A DNA stretch of 64,000 nucleotides from Agromyces bracchium. GTDB taxonomy: Bacteria > Actinomycetota > Actinomycetes > Actinomycetales > Microbacteriaceae. A program made the position numbers and the translations under genes. Location of the stretch: contig NZ_WMLB01000017.1 of NCBI RefSeq assembly GCF_009709675.1, positions 229,088 to 293,087 of the forward strand. The letters are read 5' to 3'. Within the stretch, counting starts at the first letter, position 1. Each line of letters opens with the position of its first letter. The notes beneath the pieces are model-generated. The model had not been told where the DNA came from. It did not search any database and saw nothing but the letters and a program-made list of their open reading frames with translations. Shown here piece after piece: positions 47,531 to 55,842 of this stretch.

Positions 47531-47639
47531 TGCGGACCGGATGGTCGAGTCGTCCTCCACATCCGGCCGAACGTCGACGGCGTCCGGGGGCGGCGTCGAG
47601 CACCGGCTCGGGGCCGGCTGATCGCGCAACGGTGGCCGT

Positions 47640-48641
47640 ATGTCCGCTGTCGCGTTTCCGATCACCCTGTCGTACGTCGGCGATGAGCTCGGCGCAGAAC
47701 CGTCCGCGCGTCGAGTGCAACGCTCGGCACGGTCGAACGGTCACCGCCGGGTGTTGCCCGGAGCGTACGTCGACGCGTCAGCTTGGGACGCCCTGGCCTC
47801 CGAACAGCGGCACCTCCTCCAGATCGCGGCGACGTTGCGTCGCCGATCCGACGACCCGGTTCTCGTCGGCGAGAGCGCGGCACTCGTACTCGGCATCCCG
47901 ACGCTGCGTCCGCTGCCCACGTGGGTCCACCTTGCGACGACGGATCGGACGCCGCCACCATCGACGACCTCCGTGCGTTGGTATCGCGGACCCCTGGCAG
48001 AGGAGGAGATCATCCGCGCTCACGGTGTGCGGGTGACGAGCGTGGCCCGGACGACGGTGGATGTCGCACGGTCCCGGTCGTTTCCCGCGGCAGTGACCGC
48101 GGTGGATGCCGCGCTCAAGACCGTCGTTCGGGCGCTGCCCTGGAGGTTCGTCGACGGGCAGGTACGTCCGGCGGGAGTGCTCCGACACGACGGCGCTCGG
48201 CGCGAGGACCTCGCGCGGATCGCCGAGCCGCCGAGAAGCGGAGCCCGGACCGCACGGGCCGCGGTCGGGTTCGGCGATGCGCTCGCGGCAAGCGCCGGCG
48301 AATCGATGAGCAGGGCGCACATCCGCCTGCTCGGATTCCCCGACCCCCGCCTCCAGCAGAGGTTCGTCGACCCGGACGGCTCGGTCGCCGTCGTCGACTT
48401 CGACTGGCCCGAATTCGGGGTGAGCGGCGAGTTCGACGGGTTCGTGAAGTACTCGACCGACGAGTACCTGAAGGATTCACTGCCCGCCGATGTGCTCTGG
48501 CGTGAGAAGGAGCGGGAGCGGCGGCTCAAGCGCTACCACGACCGCGACGTCGCACGGTGGGTATGGTCGGACCTCGGGTCGGGCGCAATCGGTCTGCGCG
48601 ACGAACTCATCGCCGCTGGGCTGCCGTGCAGCAGATCATGA
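47640..48641 (+). CDS. AbiEi-antitoxin-like / DUF559-type nuclease-fold protein
   Basis: 333-aa orphan resembling a widespread actinobacterial group with an AbiEi-like N-terminal part (a region like VLVGESAALVLGIP, then TSVARTTVDVAR) and a C-terminal restriction-endonuclease-like domain. In the latter, GESMSRAHIRL, VVDFDWPE and GEFDGFVKY could supply the PD-(D/E)xK acidic and Lys residues, followed by REKERERRLKRYHD and a Trp motif. No AbiEii toxin is adjacent. ATG 47640. Codon bias is weaker than in neighbouring housekeeping genes, and imperfect direct repeats flank it, suggesting acquisition. The assignment of both domains is by pattern and uncertain. Confidence 0.65.
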   Translation: MSAVAFPITLSYVGDELGAEPSARRVQRSARSNGHRRVLPGAYVDASAWDALASEQRHLLQIAATLRRRSDDPVLVGESAALVLGIPTLRPLPTWVHLATTDRTPPPSTTSVRWYRGPLAEEEIIRAHGVRVTSVARTTVDVARSRSFPAAVTAVDAALKTVVRALPWRFVDGQVRPAGVLRHDGARREDLARIAEPPRSGARTARAAVGFGDALAASAGESMSRAHIRLLGFPDPRLQQRFVDPDGSVAVVDFDWPEFGVSGEFDGFVKYSTDEYLKDSLPADVLWREKERERRLKRYHDRDVARWVWSDLGSGAIGLRDELIAAGLPCSRS

Positions 48642-48642
48642 G

Positions 48643-48697
48643 TGCGCGGTTCGGCGACGAGTGCGCAGGCTCGTGCCCGCGCACTGGTCGCAAGAGC
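48643..48697 (+). repeat. Right imperfect repeat flanking the AbiEi-like gene
   Basis: Starts TGCGCGGTTCGGCGACGAGT and continues GCGCAGG, right after the gene's stop codon. It is followed by a long GC hairpin (GCGCAC 48698-48703 with GTGCGC 48747-48752; ATCGGCG 48709-48715 with CGCCGAT 48740-48746) that may terminate the gene. Confidence 0.5.
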
Positions 48698-48883
48698 GCG
48701 CACCTGCGATCGGCGGCGCGCGGCGCGCGCGGCGCGCGGCGCCGATGTGCGCGGGCGCGAGGCATCCGTTACACTTGACCGGTTGTCTGCGTGCCCGACT
48801 CCGGGCCTCCGCAGTACGACGCATGTACACCCTCCTGTCACAGACCGTCTGTGACCGCTGAGTCCGAAGGAGGTGGGTCTGTC

Positions 48884-49267
48884 ATGCACCAGTACGAGCT
48901 GATGGTCATCCTCGATCCGTCGATCGACGAGCGCACCGTTGCTCCCAGCCTCGACAAGTTCCTCAACGTCATCCGCAACGATGGCGGCACCGTCGACAAC
49001 GTCGACATCTGGGGCAAGCGTCGCCTGGCGTACGAGATCAACAAGAAGTCCGAGGGCATCTACGCCGTCGTCGACTTCACCGCCGAGTCCGCGACCACCA
49101 ACGAGCTCGACCGCCAGCTGAACCTCAGCGAGGCCGTCATGCGCACCAAGGTGCTCCGTGCCGAGGAGGGCATCGCCCAGGTCGCCGCCGCGAAGAAGGC
49201 CGAGGAGGCGAAGGCCGCCAAGAAGGCCGCCGCCGCCGCGAAGGCCTCCGCCAAGAAGGACGCCTAG
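48884..49267 (+). CDS. rpsF: 30S ribosomal protein S6
   Basis: Binds the central domain of 16S rRNA together with S18. The S6 ferredoxin-like fold occupies about residues 1-95 ([31 protein letters not shown]), followed by a Lys/Ala-rich tail ([17 protein letters not shown]). 127 aa. ATG 48884 has AAGGAGGT ten bases upstream. TACACT around 48771-48776 is a possible -10. First gene of rpsF-ssb-rpsR-rplI. Confidence 0.97.
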   Translation: MHQYELMVILDPSIDERTVAPSLDKFLNVIRNDGGTVDNVDIWGKRRLAYEINKKSEGIYAVVDFTAESATTNELDRQLNLSEAVMRTKVLRAEEGIAQVAAAKKAEEAKAAKKAAAAAKASAKKDA

Positions 49268-49272
49268 TCCCC

Positions 49273-49788
49273 ATGGCCGGCGAGACCGTCATCACCGTGG
49301 TGGGCAACCTCACCGCCGACCCCGAGCTGCGCTACACGCAGAGCGGGCTGGCTGTCGCGAACTTCACGATCGCGTCGACGCCCCGCACGTTCGACCGTCA
49401 GGCGAACGAGTGGAAGGACGGCGAAGCCCTCTTCCTCCGTGCGAGCTGCTGGCGTGAATTCGCCGAGCACGTCGCGGGGTCGCTCACCAAGGGAACCCGG
49501 GTCATCGCTTCCGGACGTCTCAAGCAGCGCTCCTACGAGACGAAGGAGGGCGAGAAGCGCACCAGCATCGAGCTCGAGATCGACGAGATCGGCCCGAGCC
49601 TGCGCTACGCCACCGCGTCCGTGACGCGCGCCCAGTCCAACCGCGGCGTCGGCGGAGGCGGCTCCTTCGGGGGCGGTCAGCAGTCGTCCGACGACGCGTG
49701 GGCGCCCAGCGCTCCCGCCCAGTCCTCGGGCGGCGGCGACGTCTGGAACACCCCGGGCACCAACTACGGCGACGAGACGCCCTTCTAG
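49273..49788 (+). CDS. ssb: Single-stranded DNA-binding protein
   Basis: OB-fold tetrameric ssDNA-binding protein. The OB domain covers about residues 1-112 ([57 protein letters not shown]), followed by a Gly/Ser/Gln-rich linker. The acidic partner-binding tip reads GDETPF (compare DDDIPF of E. coli). 171 aa. It starts 5 bp after the rpsF stop. Confidence 0.97.
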   Translation: MAGETVITVVGNLTADPELRYTQSGLAVANFTIASTPRTFDRQANEWKDGEALFLRASCWREFAEHVAGSLTKGTRVIASGRLKQRSYETKEGEKRTSIELEIDEIGPSLRYATASVTRAQSNRGVGGGGSFGGGQQSSDDAWAPSAPAQSSGGGDVWNTPGTNYGDETPF

Positions 49789-49860
49789 GCCGTCAGGCCG
49801 GCGACGGATGCCACGTGGCATCCGCTCGCACCAGAAACTCACACACGACAGGAAAGAACC

Positions 49861-50121
49861 ATGGCTGGAAAGAGCAGCGGCGACCGCCGCAAGCCTCGCG
49901 GCGGCAAGGGCGCGAAGAACGCCGCCCCCGCGAAGTCCGTCAAGGTCGGCGTCATCGACTACAAGGATGTCGCGACCCTTCGGAAGTTCATCTCGGAGCG
50001 CGGCAAGATCCGCGCCCGTCGCATCACCGGTGTCTCCGTGCAGGAGCAGCGCCTCATCGCCCGCGCCGTGAAGAACGCGCGCGAGATGGCGCTCCTGCCC
50101 TACTCGGGCTCCGGCCGCTAA
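49861..50121 (+). CDS. rpsR: 30S ribosomal protein S18
   Basis: 86-aa basic ribosomal protein that pairs with S6. A disordered Lys/Gly/Arg-rich N-terminus is followed by the S18 core with [19 protein letters not shown] and [29 protein letters not shown]. No Cys zinc-binding pattern is present, i.e. the zinc-independent form. AGGAAAGAACC precedes ATG 49861. Confidence 0.97.
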   Translation: MAGKSSGDRRKPRGGKGAKNAAPAKSVKVGVIDYKDVATLRKFISERGKIRARRITGVSVQEQRLIARAVKNAREMALLPYSGSGR

Positions 50122-50132
50122 GGAGCACGGAA

Positions 50133-50585
50133 ATGGCAAAGATCATCCTCACGCACGAGGTCTCCGGTCTCGGCGAGGCCGGCGACGTGGTCGAGGTCAA
50201 GAACGGGTACGCCCGCAACTACCTCGTCCCCCAGGGCTTCGCGACCCCGTGGACCCGTGGCGGCCAGAAGCAGGTCGACCAGATCAAGGCCGCGCGCGCC
50301 GCGCGCGAGCTGCACTCGCTGGAGGACGCGCAGGCCCTCAAGGCCAAGCTCGAGTCCACCAAGGTGCGCCTGAGCGTCAAGGCCGGCCTCGGCGGTCGCC
50401 TCTTCGGCTCGGTCAAGCCGGCGGATGTCGCGGCGGCCGTCGCCGACGCCGGTCTCGGCGAGATCGACAAGCGCAAGGTCGAGTTCACCGCTCCGGTGAA
50501 GTCGGTCGGCGACCACGAGGTCACCGTCAAGCTGCGCGACGAGGTCACCGCGACGATCACCCTCCAGGTGGTCGCGGCGAAGTAA
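50133..50585 (+). CDS. rplI: 50S ribosomal protein L9
   Basis: Elongated large-subunit protein at the L1 stalk base. 150 aa: the N-terminal domain with the signature [24 protein letters not shown], a central connecting helix and a C-terminal domain ([15 protein letters not shown]). ATG 50133, 11 bp after the rpsR stop, with AGGAGCACGGA upstream. A terminator follows 18 bp after its stop. Confidence 0.97.
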   Translation: MAKIILTHEVSGLGEAGDVVEVKNGYARNYLVPQGFATPWTRGGQKQVDQIKAARAARELHSLEDAQALKAKLESTKVRLSVKAGLGGRLFGSVKPADVAAAVADAGLGEIDKRKVEFTAPVKSVGDHEVTVKLRDEVTATITLQVVAAK

Positions 50586-50603
50586 TCGCTTCCGACGCAG
50601 CGT

Positions 50604-50640
50604 ACGACGCGGCGGTGGGCTGAGGCCCCCGCCGCGTCGT
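50604..50640 (+). terminator. Terminator of the rpsF-rplI operon
   Basis: 12-bp perfect stem (50604-50615 with 50629-50640) plus additional G-C pairing in the loop. Confidence 0.85.
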
Positions 50641-50720
50641 CGTGTGCGGGGTGCGTCGGCCGCACTACACCCGTGGAGAGGGCCGCCGCAAGTCCGCACT
50701 TTGGGGTGCTGTCCTCAGGT

Positions 50721-50909
50721 TTGTACACAGGACCGGCGCGGCGTCGGTTGGGAAACGGAAGAATTTTCCCCCCACAGGTGTAGATTCATGAAATACCCGA
50801 TCAGGTGCGAATTCACGCCATGTCATTCACCACATTTCCACAGTTCTCCACAGGGTTTGTGCACACGTTCGACGGCGTTTCGCCCACGTCGTCCACAGAG
50901 TTATCCACA
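50721..50909 (+). other. Cluster of six same-strand DnaA-box-like 9-mers upstream of dnaB
   Basis: TTGTACACA 50721-50729, ATTTCCACA 50834-50842, TTCTCCACA 50844-50852, TTGTGCACA 50857-50865 (identical to an oriC box), TCGTCCACA 50889-50897 and TTATCCACA 50901-50909, all in the same orientation. Between the first and second is an unusually AT-rich patch (about 50755-50825) with GAATTTT and TAGATTCATGAAATA. The 488-bp gap before dnaB otherwise holds only the rplI terminator and possibly a dnaB promoter (TAGATT at 50781). Confidence 0.75.
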
Positions 50910-51073
50910 GGCTGGCTTGTGCTGTGGGAACCCCTTCCTTATGGTGAGTCAGTCTCCTTCGGAATGACGCCGTGAACGGGCCCCGCCAACGCCGTTCGAC
51001 GAGGTGTCGGGGGGTCCGGCGAGACTGGTCGCGGGGCGATGGAACATGCCCGGCGGGCGAGCGGAGGTAGGAA

Positions 51074-52447
51074 GTGTCGATCGCGCATATCGGGATCGCC
51101 GAACCGGTCGACGAGTCCGACGCCCGCCGCGGCGAGCGCACCCCTCCGCACGACCTCCTCGCCGAGCAGAGCGCGCTCGGCGGCATGATGCTCTCGAAGG
51201 ACGCGGTCGCCGACGTCATCGAGACGCTCCGCGGCATCGACTTCTACGTGCCGAAGCACGAGGTCGTCTTCAACGCGATCCTCGCCCTCTACTCGCACGG
51301 CGAGCCGACCGACGTGATCGCGGTCACCGACGAGCTCACCAAGTCCGGCGAGCTGCAGCGGGCCGGCGGGGTCGAGTACCTCCACACGCTGACCAGCCTC
51401 GTTCCCACGGCCGCGAACGCCGGGTACTACGCGGCGATCGTCGCCGAGCGGGCGCTCCTCCGCCGGCTCGTCGAAGCCGGCACGCGCATCGTGCAGATGG
51501 GCTACGCCGGTGAGGGCGAGGTCGTCGAGCTCGTCAACAACGCCCAGGCCGAGATCTACTCGGTGACGGGCTCGGTCGAGAGCGAGGACTACGTCCCGCT
51601 GACGGATGCCATCGGCACCGCGATCGACGAGATCGAGGCCGCGAAGCACACCGACGGCAAGATGACCGGCGTGCCGACCGGCTTCGCCGACCTCGACGAC
51701 CTCACGAACGGCTTCCACCCCGGGCAGATGATCATCGTCGCCGCGCGACCCGCGATGGGCAAGTCGACGCTCGCGCTCGACTTCGCGCGGTCGGCCGCGA
51801 TCACGCACGACCTGCCCACGATCTTCTTCTCGCTCGAGATGGGGCGCAGCGAGATCGCGATGCGACTGCTCTCGGCCGAGGCATCCGTGCCCCTGCAGAA
51901 CATGCGCAAGGGCACCGTCGACACGCGCGACTGGACCACGATCGCCTCGACGCGCGGCCGCATCAACGACGCGCCGCTCTACATCGACGACTCCCCCAAC
52001 ATGACGCTCGTCGAGATCCGCGCGAAGTGCCGGCGGCTCAAGCAGCGCGTGGGCCTCAAGATGGTCGTCATCGACTACCTCCAGCTCATGACGAGCGGCA
52101 AGCGCGTCGAGAGCCGCCAGCAAGAGGTGTCGGAGTTCTCGCGTGCGCTGAAGCTGCTCGCGAAGGAGCTCCAGGTCCCGGTGCTCGCGCTGTCGCAGCT
52201 GAACCGCGGTCCCGAGCAGCGTGCCGACAAGATGCCCGCACTCTCCGACCTCCGCGAATCGGGCTCGATCGAACAGGACGCCGACATGGTGATCCTCCTC
52301 CACCGCGAATCGGCCTACGAGCGCGACAGCCCGCGCGCGGGAGAGGCCGACCTCATCGTCGCCAAGCACCGCAATGGCCCCACCCGCACCGTGACCGTGG
52401 CCTTCCACGGCCACTTCTCGCGCTTCGCCGACATGGTGCAGGTGTAA
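51074..52447 (+). CDS. dnaB: Replicative DNA helicase DnaB
   Basis: Hexameric 5'-3' fork helicase. The N-terminal helical domain (about 20-120, LLAEQSALGGMMLS) is followed by a linker and the RecA-like ATPase with Walker A RPAMGKST (about 224-231), Walker B LKMVVIDYLQLM, LSQLNRGPEQR and the RESGSIEQDADMV arginine-finger region. 457 aa, with no intein, unlike some mycobacterial DnaB proteins. GTG 51074 directly after AGGAA, a tight ribosome site. Its loader candidate (DUF721/DciA) is at 23.1-23.5 kb. Confidence 0.97.
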   Translation: MSIAHIGIAEPVDESDARRGERTPPHDLLAEQSALGGMMLSKDAVADVIETLRGIDFYVPKHEVVFNAILALYSHGEPTDVIAVTDELTKSGELQRAGGVEYLHTLTSLVPTAANAGYYAAIVAERALLRRLVEAGTRIVQMGYAGEGEVVELVNNAQAEIYSVTGSVESEDYVPLTDAIGTAIDEIEAAKHTDGKMTGVPTGFADLDDLTNGFHPGQMIIVAARPAMGKSTLALDFARSAAITHDLPTIFFSLEMGRSEIAMRLLSAEASVPLQNMRKGTVDTRDWTTIASTRGRINDAPLYIDDSPNMTLVEIRAKCRRLKQRVGLKMVVIDYLQLMTSGKRVESRQQEVSEFSRALKLLAKELQVPVLALSQLNRGPEQRADKMPALSDLRESGSIEQDADMVILLHRESAYERDSPRAGEADLIVAKHRNGPTRTVTVAFHGHFSRFADMVQV

Positions 52448-52463
52448 CCCGGCTGCCCCCACT

Positions 52464-52494
52464 GCGCGCGGCCCGTCCCCGACGGGCCGCGCGC
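52464..52494 (+). terminator. Terminator of dnaB
   Basis: Perfect 14-bp stem (52464-52477 with 52481-52494), 3-nt loop, 16 bp after the dnaB stop. Confidence 0.85.
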
Positions 52495-52628
52495 TCGCGA
52501 CCAGGACCGAGCTCCGGCACGGATGCGACGCGCAGGCGTGTGCGCGTTGCCGCGCGCCCGCCGCGGCAGTACCGTGCCCGCGTGGACACGTGTCGACGGA
52601 GCCAGCGGAGCACGCGGAGCAGGCGGGG

Positions 52629-53222
52629 ATGAGCGACGCGGCGCTGTTCGTGGGGATCGCCGAGATCGCCGGGGTGTTCGTGGGCTTCGCGGCGCTCATC
52701 AGCGTGACCGGACGGGACGAGATCGCCCCGTCGCAACTGGCGCAGGTACGCGCAGTCGTGACGATCGGCCTCGTGGTGATCGTCGCCGCCCTCCTCCCGG
52801 TCGCCCTCTCGGCATACGGGCTCGACGCGCCCGTGCTGTGGCGGGTGAGCAGCGGGCTGTTCCTCGTGCTCGTGTGGGTCGTGATGGCGCTGGCGCTGCG
52901 CCGGCCCGAGAATCGCCGCTCCGCGCGCACCCAGGCACGCCGGAGCCCCGGCCTCACCGCGGTGTTCTGGGGCGTCCTCGAGGTCGCGATCCAGGTGCCG
53001 TTGCTGCTGGCGGTGCTCGGCGTGGTCGAGGACCTGGCGCGGGCGTTCTACACGACGGCGCTCGTGGTGCACCTGTTCGAGGCCGCGTTCGTGCTCGGCC
53101 AGCTCGTGTACGCGCGGATGGCGGATCGGCCTGGTGAAGGGACCGTCGACGAGGCACCCGCCGACGAGGCACCGGCGGACACGGCACGCCCGGACGAGGC
53201 ATCCGAGCCGGAGGCGACGTGA
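52629..53222 (+). CDS. Hypothetical four-helix membrane protein
   Basis: 197-aa protein from ATG 52629 (MSDAALFVGIAEIAG); a GTG at 52590 would add 13 residues but has no good ribosome site, whereas GGAG lies 9 nt before 52629. Four hydrophobic segments are visible: about 5-25, 43-65, 72-92 and 110-155 (the last possibly two helices). A Pro/Ala/Asp/Glu-rich cytoplasmic tail follows, with repeats of DEAPADE. I do not recognise a family. Confidence 0.75.
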   Translation: MSDAALFVGIAEIAGVFVGFAALISVTGRDEIAPSQLAQVRAVVTIGLVVIVAALLPVALSAYGLDAPVLWRVSSGLFLVLVWVVMALALRRPENRRSARTQARRSPGLTAVFWGVLEVAIQVPLLLAVLGVVEDLARAFYTTALVVHLFEAAFVLGQLVYARMADRPGEGTVDEAPADEAPADTARPDEASEPEAT

Positions 53223-53279
53223 TCACGCGCCACGGCGCCCGTTGACCGCGGGACCGCGGGACCGGCCGCGGACTCCGGC

Positions 53280-53651
53280 TCAGCGCATGCCGCGGAACCG
53301 CGAGGCGCCGACGATCAGCGCGAGCGCGCCGCCGATCGCCGAGACGAGCGGCACGGCGGCCACCGCGAGCGCGATCGTGTTCGGGCGGAACCGGAGGCCG
53401 TCGGGTCCGTTGATGTACGCGCCGATCGGCACGGCGAACCCGCCCCCGCCGCCGCCGCTGCCCTCGCCGTGACCGGCGAGCGCCTTGCCGCCCTCCGGCA
53501 TGTCGCCGGATCCTTCGCCGGCGCCGAAGCCGAACACGACGAACGCGACGGGCACCGCCTCCTGTCCGTCGACCGTGGTCTTCTCGCCGTAGGCCACGCG
53601 TGCGCCCCACGACGGGACCGATTCCGCCAGGTTCTCGATGAGCTTGCCCAT
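53280..53651 (-). CDS. GerW (YtfJ) family protein
   Basis: 123-aa protein with the GerW/YtfJ core: VAYGEKTTVDGQEAVPVAFV, a Gly-rich loop (EGSGGGGGGF) and AVPIGAYINGPDG. YtfJ is a sporulation protein in Bacillus, but homologues are widespread in non-sporulating actinobacteria, where their role is unknown. A C-terminal hydrophobic segment (about 95-115, TIALAVAAVPLVSAIGGALAL) suggests membrane association. ATG 53649-53651. Single-gene unit. Confidence 0.85.
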   Translation of the reverse strand: MGKLIENLAESVPSWGARVAYGEKTTVDGQEAVPVAFVVFGFGAGEGSGDMPEGGKALAGHGEGSGGGGGGFAVPIGAYINGPDGLRFRPNTIALAVAAVPLVSAIGGALALIVGASRFRGMR

Positions 53652-53779
53652 GTGAGCCGACCGTACGCCGGTTCACCCGCTGCGGCCAGATGCGCGCGGT
53701 GAACAGCCGTTGACGGCGCGGGTGGTCGTTGGGATGCTTGGCACCGATCCTGACGTGCAACAGCCGGAGGGCGGTCGAG

Positions 53780-54967
53780 ATGGTGCTGTCAACGCGGGCG
53801 ACTCAGGCGAAGGACGCGATCATGACGGTGTCGTCGTTCCTCGCGGAGGCACAGGAGCGCGGGAACGACCCCGATGCGCTCGACTTCACGTTCGGCAACC
53901 CGCACGAGATGGCGCTGCCGGGGCTCGTCTCGGCCATGCAGGAACAGCTCGAACCGAGGTCGGTCGACTGGTACGCCTACAAGACGAGCGAAAGGTCGGC
54001 GCAGGAGGTCGTGGCGTCCGGCCTGCGGAGTGAGCTCGGCCTGGACTTCGAGCCGGCCGACATCGCCATGACGCAGGGCGCGTTCGGTGCGATCTCACTC
54101 GCGTTCGCCCTGCTGGCGGATGTCGGCGACGAGGTCGTCATCCCGGTGCCGGGGTGGTTCTGCTACGCGCCGATGCTGCATGCCGCGAACCTCGTCCCCG
54201 TCGGCGCCCCGCTCGCGCCCGTCGACTTCAGCCTCGACGTCGGTGAGATCGCCCGGGCGATCACGCCGCGCACGCGCCTCGTGATCGTGAACTCGCCGGC
54301 GAACCCGACCGGGCGCGTGTACCCGAAGGAGACGTGGGATGCGCTCGCAGAGGTGCTCGACGAGGCATCCCGTCGCCACGGCCGGCGCATCTGGCTGCTG
54401 TCGGACGAGCCGTACCGACGCATCCGCTTCGACGGAATCGGCTTCGCGAGCCCGGCGGGCTCGTATCCGTGGACGCTCATCGACTACAGCTACGGCAAGG
54501 TGCTGCTGGCGCCCGGGCAGCGGCTCGGATACCTCGCCATCTCGCCGCTGCTCGAGCCTGCCGAGCGCAGCGCGCTGCGCGAGGCGTGCAACCCGGTGCA
54601 GCTCGCGATCGGGTGGGGTTTCCCCGATGCGCTGATGCAGTACTCGGTGCCCGCGCTCGAGTCCGTGTCGATCGACGTCGCCGAGCTCACGCGCAAGCGC
54701 GACCGGATGTTCGATGCGCTGCATTCCGCCGGGTACACGCTGACGAAGCCCGAGGGCACCTTCTACCTCTGGGGGCGTGCTCCGGGTGGCGATGCCGCGA
54801 CGTTCTGCCGGGCGCTCGCCGAGCAGGGCGTGTTCGTCATGCCAGGCACGCTCTTCGACCAGCCGGCGCATTGGCGAATCTCGCTGACGGCCACGATGGA
54901 GATGATCGAGAGGGCGCTGCCGGTGCTCGAGGCGGCGGAGGGCATGCACCGGCAGACTGCGCGCTAG
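53780..54967 (+). CDS. PLP-dependent class I/II aminotransferase
   Basis: Fold-type I aminotransferase of about 395 aa, unrelated in detail to the one at 39-40 kb. Landmarks: LDFTFGNPHEMALPG, TQGAFGAISLAFALL (cofactor-phosphate loop), VIVNSPANPTGRVY, LLSDEPYRRIRF with the cofactor-binding Asp, and the Schiff-base Lys in DYSYGKVLLAPGQRLGYLA. The substrate is not predictable. ATG 53780 is chosen because GGAGG lies 9 nt upstream; ATG 53822 is an alternative. Stand-alone gene. Confidence 0.88.
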   Translation: MVLSTRATQAKDAIMTVSSFLAEAQERGNDPDALDFTFGNPHEMALPGLVSAMQEQLEPRSVDWYAYKTSERSAQEVVASGLRSELGLDFEPADIAMTQGAFGAISLAFALLADVGDEVVIPVPGWFCYAPMLHAANLVPVGAPLAPVDFSLDVGEIARAITPRTRLVIVNSPANPTGRVYPKETWDALAEVLDEASRRHGRRIWLLSDEPYRRIRFDGIGFASPAGSYPWTLIDYSYGKVLLAPGQRLGYLAISPLLEPAERSALREACNPVQLAIGWGFPDALMQYSVPALESVSIDVAELTRKRDRMFDALHSAGYTLTKPEGTFYLWGRAPGGDAATFCRALAEQGVFVMPGTLFDQPAHWRISLTATMEMIERALPVLEAAEGMHRQTAR

Positions 54968-55098
54968 CAGGATCACGAGCAGGGATCGGAACGGCGTCCG
55001 GGTTTCGAGCGATCGGAATCGGGGGCAAACCGCATCGGTGAGCACGCCGAACCCCACGTGTCGGCCCGCCGGGGCCGACGAACCGAAAGGGGAGATCC

Positions 55099-55758
55099 AT
55101 GCGATCCATGCGCAGCATCCGTTCCGCCGGGACGGCGCTCTCGATCACGGCCGTCCTCGCGCTGGGCCTGACCGCCTGCAGCAGCGGCGGCACCGAGGAG
55201 TCGTCCGACTCGATGTCCGACGAGCCGACGACGAGCGAGGAGGCCGAGCCGATGGAGGCCGACCCGGCCGCCGACCTGGTCGGGCCGGGGTGCGCCGACT
55301 ACGCCGAGGCGGTGCCGGACGGTCCGGGCTCGGTGTCCGGGATGTCCGAGGACCCGGTCGCCGTCGCGGCATCGAACAACCCGCTGCTGACCACGCTCGT
55401 GGCGGCGGTCTCGGGCGGCCTGAACCCCGACGTCGACCTCGTCGACACGCTGAACGGCGACGAGTTCACCGTGTTCGCGCCGGTCGACGATGCGTTCGCC
55501 GAGATCGATGCGGCCACGATCGAGTCGCTGAAGACCGACTCCGAGACGCTCACCTCGATCCTGACGTACCACGTCGTTCCGGGGCAGCTCTCGCCCGACG
55601 AGGTCGTGGGCACCCAGACGACCGTCCAGGGCGGCACCGTCGAGGTGACCGGTTCGGGCGACGACCTCGTGGTCGGCGACGCGAACGTGATCTGCGGCGG
55701 CGTGCAGACGGCGAACGCGACCGTCTACCTGATCGACGGCGTGCTCCTGCCCATGTGA
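55099..55758 (+). CDS. Fasciclin-domain lipoprotein
   Basis: 219-aa secreted lipoprotein: signal peptide with an n-region rich in Arg and lipobox LTAC (Cys at about residue 27), an acidic Ser/Glu linker, and one FAS1 domain (about 85-219) with [40 protein letters not shown] and [11 protein letters not shown]. Similar in layout to the mycobacterial MPT70/MPT83 family of surface adhesins. Two further Cys (PGCADY and VICGGV) may form a disulfide. ATG 55099 after AAAGGGGAGATCC. Confidence 0.92.
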   Translation: MRSMRSIRSAGTALSITAVLALGLTACSSGGTEESSDSMSDEPTTSEEAEPMEADPAADLVGPGCADYAEAVPDGPGSVSGMSEDPVAVAASNNPLLTTLVAAVSGGLNPDVDLVDTLNGDEFTVFAPVDDAFAEIDAATIESLKTDSETLTSILTYHVVPGQLSPDEVVGTQTTVQGGTVEVTGSGDDLVVGDANVICGGVQTANATVYLIDGVLLPM

Positions 55759-55842
55759 CGCAGGATCCGCGCCGATGGCGGCGCCGACGGGTGCGGGGGA
55801 CCGTGCGGGTCGGCGCCGCCGTGGCGTTCCCGGCTCGCGTGG

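Noticed and set aside
51074..52447. Intein in DnaB
   Set aside because: The protein is 457 aa and continuous through both common intein insertion motifs.
53280..53651. GerW/YtfJ as evidence for sporulation
   Set aside because: The family is common in non-sporulating actinobacteria and no other sporulation gene is present.
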